Of a stretch of DNA of 64,000 nucleotides, positions 25,720 through 32,847 are shown one piece after another; position 1 is the stretch's first letter, and each line of letters starts with the position of its first letter. The position numbers and the translations under genes are program-made. The stretch is taken from contig DATIYI010000135.1 of NCBI GenBank assembly GCA_035517695.1, forward strand, positions 1 through 64,000. Direction: 5' to 3'. The DNA is from DATFVJ01 sp035517695 (GTDB lineage: Bacteria > Actinomycetota > Actinomycetes > Streptosporangiales > Streptosporangiaceae). A model generated the notes under the pieces. It made no database searches. It saw only the letters and a program-made list of their open reading frames with translations, and was not told the DNA's origin.

Positions 25720-26697
25720 CTAGCTCTGACCGCCGAAGAGGCTGGTCACCGAACCATCGCTGAACACCTCGTGGATCGCCCGGGCGATCATCGGCGCGAT
25801 GGACAGGACGGTGAGCTTGTCGAACCGCTTTTCCTGCGTGATCGGCAGCGTGTCGGTAACGATGATCTCGCTGATCCTGGAGTTCTTGAGCGAATCCACG
25901 GCGGGCCCTGAGAGCACGCCATGCGTGGCCGTGGCGATCACCCGTGCGGCGCCCTGCTCGAAAAGGGCCTCGGCCGCCTTCACGATCGTGCCGCCGGTGT
26001 CGATCATGTCATCGACCAAGATGCAGGTACGGTCCTTGACCTGGCCGACCACCTCGTAGACCTTGATGTCGTTGGGGACATCGGGATCACGGCGCTTGTG
26101 GATGATCGCGAGCGGGCAGCCGAGGCGGTCCGTCCATCGCTCACACACCCGGACCCGGCCTGCGTCAGGTGCGACCACGGTCGCCTGGGCGATGTCGATC
26201 CTGTCCTCGATGTACTCCGCGAGTATCGGAAGCGCGAACAGGTGGTCGACCGGCCCGTCGAAGAAGCCCTGGATCTGGGCGGTGTGCAGGTCGACGGCCA
26301 TCAGCCGGTCGGCGCCCGCGGTCCTGAATAGGTCCGCCATGAGCCTGGCCGATATCGGTTCCCTGCCACGGTGCTTCTTGTCCTGGCGCGCATACCCGAA
26401 GAACGGCGTGACAACGGTGATTCGTTTGGCTGAGGCCCGCTTGAGTGCGTCGATCATGATCAGCTGTTCCATGATCCACTCATTGATCGGCGCGGTGTGG
26501 CTCTGCAGCACGAAGGCGTCACATCCGCGCACGGACTCGAGGAAGCGTACGAATATCTCACCGTTAGCAAAGGCGCGCAGCGTGGTCGGCGTCGGCTCGA
26601 TGCCAAGGCACTTGGCCACATCCTGCGCGAACTCGGGGAACGCGCGGCCGGAGAAGAGCAGAAGCCGCTTGGCTCCCGTCGTGGTTATGCCCGTCAA
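25720..26697 (-). CDS. prs: Ribose-phosphate pyrophosphokinase
   Basis: A 325-residue PRPP synthase. ATP and ribose-phosphate sites are seen in FANGEIFVRF, SHTAPINEWIMEQLIMIDAL, FFGYARQDKKHRGREPISA, the PRPP-binding loop CILVDDMIDTGGTIVKAAEA and VDLHTAQIQGFFDGPVDHL. Its ATG overlaps the glmU stop by 4 bases (ATGA), the standard actinobacterial glmU-prs pair. Confidence 0.96.
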   Translation of the reverse strand: MTGITTTGAKRLLLFSGRAFPEFAQDVAKCLGIEPTPTTLRAFANGEIFVRFLESVRGCDAFVLQSHTAPINEWIMEQLIMIDALKRASAKRITVVTPFFGYARQDKKHRGREPISARLMADLFRTAGADRLMAVDLHTAQIQGFFDGPVDHLFALPILAEYIEDRIDIAQATVVAPDAGRVRVCERWTDRLGCPLAIIHKRRDPDVPNDIKVYEVVGQVKDRTCILVDDMIDTGGTIVKAAEALFEQGAARVIATATHGVLSGPAVDSLKNSRISEIIVTDTLPITQEKRFDKLTVLSIAPMIARAIHEVFSDGSVTSLFGGQS

Positions 26698-28184
26698 TCT
26701 CCCTCTCCCTCGCAGGCCGGCCTTGCCTGCTTTTCCTGTTGCTGCAGCTGCTCCTGTTGCTGGCGCTGCGCCGTTTCGGCGGCGCGTGCAGCAGGAGTGC
26801 CTGCGCGACGGTACCCCACCCAGCCGTCGACATTGCGCTGCCGCGCGCGGGCAACGGCGAGCGCACCCGGCGGAACATCCTCGGTGATGACCGAACCCGC
26901 GGCGGTGTACGCGCCATCACCGACGTGCACGGGTGCCACGATCATGGTGTCGCTGCCCACCCGCACGTGATCGCCGATGGTCGAGCGGTGCTTGGCGAGC
27001 CCGTCATAGTTGACGAACACGGTGCCCGCGCCGATGTTCGTTTGCTCACCGATCTCGGCGTCACCCACGTAGGACAGGTGCGGCACCTTGGAGCCCGGCC
27101 CAACGACAGCGTTCTTGAGCTCCACATGGCTACCCGCCTTGGCCCCAGGACCGAGCAGCGTTCCTGGCCGCAGGTAGGCAAAGGGCCCGACCGAGGCACC
27201 TGGGCCGATCTGCGCCGACTGGCAGACCGCGTTCGTCACGATGGCACCCTCGGCCACGGTCGTATCCCTGAGCACACAGCCCGGGCCGATCCGCGCACCG
27301 GATCCGACGGCCGTGCGCCCCTCCAACTGCGTGCCCGGCCATATCTCGCTGTCGGGCTCAAGGGTCACGTCGACGTCGATCCAGGTGGTGGCCGGATCGA
27401 CGATTGTCACGCCGGCGAGCATCCAGTAGCTGAGCAGCCGATCGTTGCACAGCCGGCGCGCCCGCGCTAGCTGTGCGCGGTCGTTGACGCCCTCCACCTC
27501 GGCGGCATCGGCGGCAAGCACGCTGCCGGTGCGATGTCCGTCTCCGCGCAAGATCGCCACCACGTCGGTGAGGTACTCCTCGCACTTGGCATTTGCCGTG
27601 CACAAGCGTTTGGCCGCATCCGCAAGCAGTGCGCCATCGAAGGCGTAGACGCCAGAGTTGATCTCGCGGATCGTGCGCTGCTCAGGCGTCGCGTCCCGGT
27701 CCTCGACGATCCCTGTCAGAGTCCCTTCGGTGTCCCTGACGATCCGGCCGTATCCGGCTGGGTCCTGAACCTGCGCGGTAAGCACGGTCACCGCATTGCC
27801 CGTGGCGGCGTGCTCGGCGGCGAGCGCGCCGAGCGTCTCGGCCCGCATCAGCGGCGTATCACCGTATGTCACTATCACCGTGCCGCCGATCACCCCGACC
27901 GCATCGATCACCGTGCGCACCGCATGGCCGGTCCCGCCGGTCCGCTCCTGCACGATGACGCGCGCCTGCGGGGCGTGCTCAGCGAGGTGCGCGGCGACCA
28001 GATCACGCCCGTGGCCTGCCACCACGATCAGCCGCTCCGGATCGATCTGGCGTGCGGTCGCCACCACGTGGCCAAGCATGCTGCGACCGCAGAGCTCGTG
28101 CAGGACCTTGGGTAGACGCGACTTCATACGCGTGCCCTCACCTGCGGCGAGGACGATGACGGCTGCCGGGCGGCTCACACTCAC
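26694..28184 (-). CDS. glmU: Bifunctional GlmU (UDP-GlcNAc synthesis)
   Basis: A 496-residue enzyme making UDP-GlcNAc for peptidoglycan. The N-terminal pyrophosphorylase has VLAAGEGTRMKSRLPKVLHE (11-30) and GDTPLM; the C-terminal left-handed beta-helix acetyltransferase has hexapeptide repeats and HVELKNAVVGPGSKVPHLSY, NIGAGTVFVNYDG and the tail VARARQRNVDGWV. A Gln-rich C-terminal extension (QRQQQEQLQQQEKQ) is added. It is translationally coupled to prs. GTG start at 28184. Confidence 0.96.
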   Translation of the reverse strand: MSVSRPAAVIVLAAGEGTRMKSRLPKVLHELCGRSMLGHVVATARQIDPERLIVVAGHGRDLVAAHLAEHAPQARVIVQERTGGTGHAVRTVIDAVGVIGGTVIVTYGDTPLMRAETLGALAAEHAATGNAVTVLTAQVQDPAGYGRIVRDTEGTLTGIVEDRDATPEQRTIREINSGVYAFDGALLADAAKRLCTANAKCEEYLTDVVAILRGDGHRTGSVLAADAAEVEGVNDRAQLARARRLCNDRLLSYWMLAGVTIVDPATTWIDVDVTLEPDSEIWPGTQLEGRTAVGSGARIGPGCVLRDTTVAEGAIVTNAVCQSAQIGPGASVGPFAYLRPGTLLGPGAKAGSHVELKNAVVGPGSKVPHLSYVGDAEIGEQTNIGAGTVFVNYDGLAKHRSTIGDHVRVGSDTMIVAPVHVGDGAYTAAGSVITEDVPPGALAVARARQRNVDGWVGYRRAGTPAARAAETAQRQQQEQLQQQEKQARPACEGEGD

Positions 28185-28373
28185 TCCCCAGGGTATCGCG
28201 GCCGGCGATCATACGAGCACGGCGAGCGACGACGCCGCGGTTCACGCGCCCGACCCTCGCAGGATACCGCTCGGACCGTGGCTCGGTGCCGCTCGGCGAC
28301 TGAGCGGCGCCGGATCGTCCCCTTCGACCGGTCCGGCCCACCAATTTTTCGGTGGCCGCTGCTTGTATGGAGC

Positions 28374-28860
28374 ATGAGTTCGAACGACCGCCGATTACAC
28401 CTGCCCGAGCAGGCGATCGCCCTGCGCGGGTCCGGCAAGTCACGCAGCCAGATCAAAGCCATCCTCGGTATCGGCAACAACAGGCTCGACCAGGCAATCA
28501 AGGCAGTGCCGCCGCCAGCCGGGACCCGCCGCCCGAACGCCAAGGATGGCCAACGGCAGAAGGCAAGAACGCTTAGCACGAAGGGCATGACCTACAAGCA
28601 GATCGCTGCCAGGCTCGATGCCTCCCAAAAGCTCGATTTCGCTGTGGGTCCGGGACCTGCCCGCGCCGGATCGCTCAGGCCGGATCACTCAGGCCGGATC
28701 GCATCCGCGAGCGCCCCGTAGGGGTCAACTTCATCAACGGCGACCCGAGCGTGATCGCGATCTTCCGCCGGTTCCTCGACGCGACAGGGATCGAGCAATC
28801 ACGCATCAGGTACCGGGTCTATACCCATGCGACGGCTGCGGGTACCACTCTGAGGACTAC
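28374..28860 (+). pseudogene. Broken helix-turn-helix gene next to tRNA-Gln
   Basis: Translated in three successive frames this is one protein: an HTH part (ALRGSGKSRSQIKAILGIGN and GMTYKQIAARLDAS), then KSSISLWVRDLPAPDR, then GVNFINGDPSVIAIFRRFLD and RYRVYTHATAAG. It matches a family of actinobacterial HTH proteins of unknown role that have a C-terminal domain with a VxFINxDP segment. Lesion 1 is one extra C near 28626. Lesion 2 is a tandem 14-bp unit at 28666-28693; deleting both copies restores the frame. The 3' end stops just before tRNA-Gln, suggesting truncation there. Confidence 0.68.
28666..28693 (+). repeat. 14-bp tandem duplication that breaks the HTH gene
   Basis: Units ccggatcgctcagg and ccggatcactcagg, with a partial third copy. 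Removing these 28 bases gives a continuous frame through APDRIRERPVGVNFING, so the repeat insertion itself is one cause of the pseudogene. Confidence 0.8.
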
Positions 28861-28869
28861 CAGTACCAG

Positions 28870-28942
28870 CTCCCGGGCGAGGATTCGAACCTCGGTTGAG
28901 GGCACCAAAAACCCTTGTCCTGCCTGGCTAGACGACCCGGGA
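28870..28942 (-). tRNA. tRNA-Gln (anticodon UUG)
   Basis: On the minus strand the acceptor stem is TCCCGGG/CCCGGGA with discriminator G, the T arm is CGAGG-TTCGAAT-CCTCG, and the anticodon stem AGGGT/GCCCT encloses loop TTTTGGT with anticodon TTG. No CCA is encoded. 73 nt. The anticodon reads CAA, so Gln. Confidence 0.88.
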
Positions 28943-29307
28943 TGGTCGGAGGTTCAACCCTACCGCCAACTGCGCCGCGGCTCACGCCAACACCGGACGA
29001 TCGCCGCCGGCTGAGGACGCGGCCAGCAGCTCGCCGACGCACATCTCTGTTTAAGCGAAGTCCAGCGGGCAGATTCCGCTGTCACGTACGAGCGAAGCAC
29101 GGCGCGGCGAGCAACTCACCGCTCACGACTTGTCTCGGATGGTGAGATTAACTGCGGCAGCCGTTCGGGATAAACCTCGTGGGCACCTGGGTGAAATCTC
29201 CACAGAAGCCCCCGTTCAACCTACGGCTGCGTAGCTTACGCTAACGTAAGATAGATCGAGGGTCTTGCGAACCAAGCACCAAGGAAGCAACGCAACGAAG
29301 GAGCGCA
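28943..29307. other. Gap between tRNA-Gln and the desaturase gene
   Basis: 365 bases without a supported gene. It should contain the tRNA promoter (minus) and the desaturase promoter with the palindromic operator at 29235-29250. The sequence becomes less GC-rich near 29130-29260, as expected for promoter DNA. Confidence 0.6.
29235..29250 (+). promoter_or_regulatory. Palindromic operator upstream of the desaturase
   Basis: cttacgctaacgtaag is a perfect 6-bp inverted repeat with a 4-base centre, 57 bases before the desaturase start. A -10-like TAAGAT overlaps its right arm (29247-29252). The size and symmetry suit a TetR-type dimer, and a TetR gene follows the desaturase. Assignment to that regulator is inference. 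Confidence 0.55.
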
Positions 29308-30390
29308 ATGACAGCTACGCCTTCCCAGCCCCCTGGCAGCAGCACACTGCTTGAACCGCCGCCCTCCGCCGGTGGTCCAGTCACGTCACGGGCCGAGCCC
29401 GCAGCCGGGCCGCCCCGTACCTCGCCGCCGCCGGAAATCGAGCCCGAGCCCACGGGCGCTGGGGAGCGCGTGCTCGTCGCCCTCTTCGTCGGTATACCTT
29501 TCCTTGCCGTGCTCGCCGCCATACCGCTCGCCTGGGGCTGGGGGCTCGGCTGGCACGACGTGGTGATCGGCTTGGTCTTCTACGTCATCTCAGGGCTCGG
29601 CATCGCGGTCGGCTTCCACCGCTACTTCACGCACGGTTCTTTCAAGGCGAAGCGGTCGCTGCGCATCGCGCTCGCCATCGCGGGCAGCCTGGCCATCGAG
29701 GGCCCCGTACTCACCTGGGTGGCCGACCACCGCCGCCACCACAAGTACTCCGACCGTGCGGGCGACCCGCACTCACCGTGGCGTTTTGGCAATGACTGGA
29801 AGGCGCTGACCAAGGGCCTTCTTTACGCCCACATGGGCTGGATGTTCGACTCGAACAAGACCTCACAGCAGCGGTTCGTGCCCGACCTGCTCGCGGACCG
29901 CGACATCCGCGCCGTATCCCGGTCGTTCCCCTGGATCGTCACCGCATCCCTGCTGCTGCCCGCGGCCATCGGCGGCCTCTGGTCGATGTCCTGGCAGGGC
30001 GCGCTCGCCGCGTTCTTCTGGGCCAGCCTGGTCCGCATTGCGCTGCTGCACCACGTCACCTGGTCGATCAACTCGGTCTGCCACACCTTCGGGGAGGAAT
30101 CATTCGAGGTGCGGGACAAGTCACGCAATGTGGCTTGGCTGGCGATCGCCTCCTTCGGCGAGTCCTGGCACAACCTGCACCACGCCGATCCGACCTGCGC
30201 ACGGCACGGCGCGCTCAAGGGACAGATCGACGAGGCCGCCCGGGTGATCTGGGCACTTGAGAAGCTCGGGCTCGCCTATGACGTCCGGTGGCCCGACAGC
30301 GATCGCCTGACCTCGAAGCAGACGGGCTCGGCGGGGCGAAGCCTCGGCTCGATGACCCGCAGGCGCCGCGATGCGCGCCCGGCGGCATAG
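29308..30390 (+). CDS. Acyl-CoA (delta-9 type) fatty-acid desaturase
   Basis: A 360-residue integral membrane di-iron desaturase. The three histidine boxes are intact: HRYFTH (104-109), HRRHH (141-145) and HNLHH (288-292). Hydrophobic segments lie at about 55-75, 85-102, 118-135 and 208-245. It introduces a double bond into fatty acyl chains, controlling membrane fluidity. The first 50 residues are a Pro-rich extension. It is followed by a TetR regulator on the same strand 36 bases later, which probably controls it through the upstream palindrome. ATG 29308 has a GAAGGAG box (29297-29303). Confidence 0.92.
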   Translation: MTATPSQPPGSSTLLEPPPSAGGPVTSRAEPAAGPPRTSPPPEIEPEPTGAGERVLVALFVGIPFLAVLAAIPLAWGWGLGWHDVVIGLVFYVISGLGIAVGFHRYFTHGSFKAKRSLRIALAIAGSLAIEGPVLTWVADHRRHHKYSDRAGDPHSPWRFGNDWKALTKGLLYAHMGWMFDSNKTSQQRFVPDLLADRDIRAVSRSFPWIVTASLLLPAAIGGLWSMSWQGALAAFFWASLVRIALLHHVTWSINSVCHTFGEESFEVRDKSRNVAWLAIASFGESWHNLHHADPTCARHGALKGQIDEAARVIWALEKLGLAYDVRWPDSDRLTSKQTGSAGRSLGSMTRRRRDARPAA

Positions 30391-30410
30391 ATGCGCGACC
30401 GGCGGCATAG
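30371..30410 (+). repeat. Two 20-bp tandem copies at the desaturase 3' end
   Basis: atgcgcgcccggcggcatag and its one-mismatch copy directly follow each other. The desaturase stop codon TAG is within the first copy, so the duplication extends past the gene. Confidence 0.85.
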
Positions 30411-30426
30411 TCGTCATGATTAACCG

Positions 30427-31185
30427 GTGAGCGAGTCATCACCGAGATCCCGCAGAAAACGCATGACGGGCGCCGAACGCAGAGAGCAACTCCTCGGCGT
30501 AGGGCGCCGCCTGTTCGCAGAACGCGGCTTTGACGGCACCTCGATCGAGGAGATCGCGGCCCGGGCAGGAGTCTCCAAGCCCGTCGTCTACGAGCACTTC
30601 GGCGGCAAGGAGGGCCTATACGCCGTGGTGGTGGACCGGGAGATGCAGCGACTGCTGAGCATGGTCACGGCCTCGCTGTCCGACGGCCACTACAGGCAAA
30701 AACTCGAGGGCGCGGCGATGGCGCTGCTCGAGTACATCGAGGAGAGCGCGGACGGTTTCCGCATCCTGGTCCGCGATTCGCACGCCGCGTCTGGCACCGG
30801 CACCTTCGCCAGCCTGCTGAGCGACATCGCAAGTGAGGTCGAGCACATCCTCGGCGCCGAGTTCAAGGCCAGGGACTACGATCCCAAGCTGGCCCCGATG
30901 TATGCCCAGATGCTGGTCGGCATGGTGGCACTGACCGGGCAATGGTGGCTCGACGAGCGCCAGCCGAAGATGGACGAGGTCGCCGCCCACCTGGTGAACC
31001 TGGCGTGGAACGGGCTGTCAGGCCTAGACGCACGGCCGCGCCTTTCCGCGCAGGCCGGCGAGCGGCGTCAGCGTGAGGAGCGCAAGGCCAAGGACTCCCG
31101 CGGACGCGCCGGCCGACGCGGCGGCACCCTCGGTGCGGGGATCCCCGCCATGCCCGTTGTGGCCGAGGACCCCGCCGGGCCCTGA
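30427..31185 (+). CDS. TetR-family transcriptional regulator
   Basis: A 252-residue regulator. The TetR HTH is at about 20-66 (REQLLGVGRRLFAERGFDGT, SIEEIAARAGVSKPVVYEHF), followed by a ligand domain close to the mycobacterial Rv3208 group (GGKEGLYAVVVDREM, YDPKLAPMYAQMLVGMVALT, AAHLVNLAWNGLSGL). A basic tail rich in Arg and Gly follows. It is probably co-transcribed with the desaturase and may autoregulate. The start GTG is at 30427. Confidence 0.9.
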   Translation: MSESSPRSRRKRMTGAERREQLLGVGRRLFAERGFDGTSIEEIAARAGVSKPVVYEHFGGKEGLYAVVVDREMQRLLSMVTASLSDGHYRQKLEGAAMALLEYIEESADGFRILVRDSHAASGTGTFASLLSDIASEVEHILGAEFKARDYDPKLAPMYAQMLVGMVALTGQWWLDERQPKMDEVAAHLVNLAWNGLSGLDARPRLSAQAGERRQREERKAKDSRGRAGRRGGTLGAGIPAMPVVAEDPAGP

Positions 31186-31201
31186 CCTGCGCGGCTCACC
31201 G

Positions 31202-31233
31202 GGTCCCGGGTTCACGCGGTCCCGGGTTCACGC
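31202..31233 (+). repeat. Two 16-bp tandem copies across the tam stop codon
   Basis: ggtcccgggttcacgc occurs twice in tandem between the convergent TetR and tam genes. The second copy includes the tam stop, so it may have set the present C-terminus. Confidence 0.85.
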
Positions 31234-32031
31234 GCTCCTGCGTGCCACCACGAAGACGCGGCGGAAGGGCAGGACGGTGCCGAAACCGCGGGCCGGGTAG
31301 GCGGCACGCAGACGGGCCGCGTATTCGTCAAGGAATTCGGCCGCCTGATCTGGCCGAAGCGCGGCGATGACCGGCCGCAGCCCCGAGCCCTTGTACCAGT
31401 CAAGTACGGCGTCGTCCCCGTGCAGGATGTGCAGATAAGTGGTCTCCCACGCGTCCACCTCACATCCGGCGGCAGCGAGCAGTTCCAGGTAGTCACCCGG
31501 GTGATGCGTCTGACGGGTGACGGCGACCCCGGCTAGCTGCTCCCGCCAGCGAGCGGACCCGGCGAGCTCACGAAGTAAGTGATGACTCGGCTGATCAAAG
31601 TTGCCCGGTACCTGGAACGCAAGCCAGCCGCCCGCCGCCAGCATCCCGGCCCACCGCGGCAGCAGCTCACGATGACAGGGAACCCACTGCAGCACCGCGT
31701 TGGAGACGATCACGTCTGGGGCGCGCGAGGGCGCGAACTCGGCGACGTCACCACGACGGAAGCTGAGCGACCCGGGTCCCGGCTTGCCCCGGTCGCGGTC
31801 ACGGAAACCAGCCAGCGTTGCCTGCGCCGCCTCGAGCATCTCCGCCGAATTGTCCACGCCCGCCACCTCGGCGCCGGGCCAGCGCTCAGCCAGCGCCACG
31901 GTGAGATCGCCAGAGCCGCAGCCAAGATCGATCACATAGCGCGGTGAGGTGGCGCCAACCCGGCTGACCAACTCGAAGAACGGCCGCGAACGCTCATTCG
32001 AGTAGCGCTGGTACTGAGCCGGATCCCACAT
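31228..32031 (-). CDS. tam: Trans-aconitate 2-methyltransferase
   Basis: A 267-residue SAM-dependent methyltransferase that esterifies trans-aconitate, an aconitase inhibitor. Visible are the Tam-type start MWDPAQYQRYSNERSRPFFE, SAM motif YVIDLGCGSGDLTVALAERW, VSNAVLQWVPCH and WETTYLHIL with the downstream GSGLRP. ATG 32031 is preceded by GGAGG with ideal spacing; 30 more in-frame codons upstream cross the operator and are unlikely to be used. It is divergent from a MarR gene with shared operators. Confidence 0.92.
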   Translation of the reverse strand: MWDPAQYQRYSNERSRPFFELVSRVGATSPRYVIDLGCGSGDLTVALAERWPGAEVAGVDNSAEMLEAAQATLAGFRDRDRGKPGPGSLSFRRGDVAEFAPSRAPDVIVSNAVLQWVPCHRELLPRWAGMLAAGGWLAFQVPGNFDQPSHHLLRELAGSARWREQLAGVAVTRQTHHPGDYLELLAAAGCEVDAWETTYLHILHGDDAVLDWYKGSGLRPVIAALRPDQAAEFLDEYAARLRAAYPARGFGTVLPFRRVFVVARRSA

Positions 32032-32042
32032 GTCACCCTCCG

Positions 32043-32066
32043 ATTTATCTCGATATCGAGATAAAT
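32043..32066. promoter_or_regulatory. 24-bp perfect palindrome, MarR-type operator
   Basis: The core atctcgatatcgagat and four bases at each side are perfectly symmetric. It sits 12 bases before the tam start, between divergent tam and marR. MarR proteins bind 16-20-bp palindromes of this kind and commonly repress both flanking genes. Confidence 0.7.
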
Positions 32067-32081
32067 TCTCGTCAGCGGATG

Positions 32082-32097
32082 TCTCGATGTCAAGAGA
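32082..32097. promoter_or_regulatory. Second, imperfect MarR-type operator
   Basis: tctcgatgtcaagaga keeps the tctcga half of the stronger palindrome with a weaker right half. It lies 13 bases before the marR ATG, so it could give autoregulation. The centres of the two sites are about 35 bases apart. Confidence 0.5.
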
Positions 32098-32110
32098 TAG
32101 ACTGTCCGGC

Positions 32111-32734
32111 ATGAATGGCACGGTGCGTGGCAGGCCGGCGGGCCAGCCGGGCCTGGCGGCAGACCAGCCGGGCCTGGCGGCAGACCAGAACCCGCGGGCG
32201 GCGGACCCGGCCGGGCGGGTGACGGACGAGGTAGACCAACTCGTCGAGGAGTGGTATACGCAGCGGCCCGACCTCGACGTGGCGCCCCTTCAGGTGCTGA
32301 GCCGGATCTGGCGCCTCGCCAGGCACCTTGATCGGGCGCGGGCCGACGCCTTCGCCGGGCACGGGCTCGAACCCTGGGAATTCGACGTGCTGTCCTCGCT
32401 CCGCCGCCAGGGTCCCCCGTACCAGCTGAGCCCGGGGAACCTGCTGCCCGCCACGATGGTCACCTCGGGCACCATGACGAACAGGATCGACCGGCTCGAA
32501 GAGTCAGGGCTTGCTCGCCGCGGCCCTGATCCACAGGACAAGCGCGGGGTGATCGTGTCGCTCACCGAGGAAGGGCTCGCACGGGTTGATCTTGCCCTGG
32601 CCGCTTTGCTCAGCCGCGAGCGTGCCCTGCTCGCGAGCCTCACCGCTGATCAGCGCACGGAGCTTGCCGCGCTGCTGCGCACCCTGCTCGCTCCCTTCGA
32701 CGCAGGCGGACATGGTGCGCTGGGCCGGCGATGA
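32111..32734 (+). CDS. MarR-family transcriptional regulator
   Basis: A 207-residue winged-helix regulator. The DNA-binding part reads WEFDVLSSLRRQGPPYQLSP, LLPATMVTSGTMTNRIDRLE and the wing ESGLARRGPDPQDKRGVIVS. Its N-terminus carries a perfect seven-residue duplication (PGLAADQ) from a 21-bp tandem repeat. It is divergent from tam, with two palindromes between them, so the regulator likely responds to a ligand affecting both. ATG 32111 is the first start after the operators. Confidence 0.9.
   Translation: MNGTVRGRPAGQPGLAADQPGLAADQNPRAADPAGRVTDEVDQLVEEWYTQRPDLDVAPLQVLSRIWRLARHLDRARADAFAGHGLEPWEFDVLSSLRRQGPPYQLSPGNLLPATMVTSGTMTNRIDRLEESGLARRGPDPQDKRGVIVSLTEEGLARVDLALAALLSRERALLASLTADQRTELAALLRTLLAPFDAGGHGALGRR
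32147..32188 (+). repeat. Two 21-bp tandem copies in marR
   Basis: ccgggcctggcggcagaccag twice, perfect, encoding PGLAADQ. The unit is a multiple of three. Confidence 0.92.
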
Positions 32735-32847
32735 TCTGTGCCGGGCGGGCCATGATCTGCGGGCGGCTGGAAGTTGCTTGCCCGGCAGGGCACGCTCTCG
32801 TGCCAGGGAGTCCTTGAGCGAGCGGCGCCTGGATGAGCGGCTGGCCG

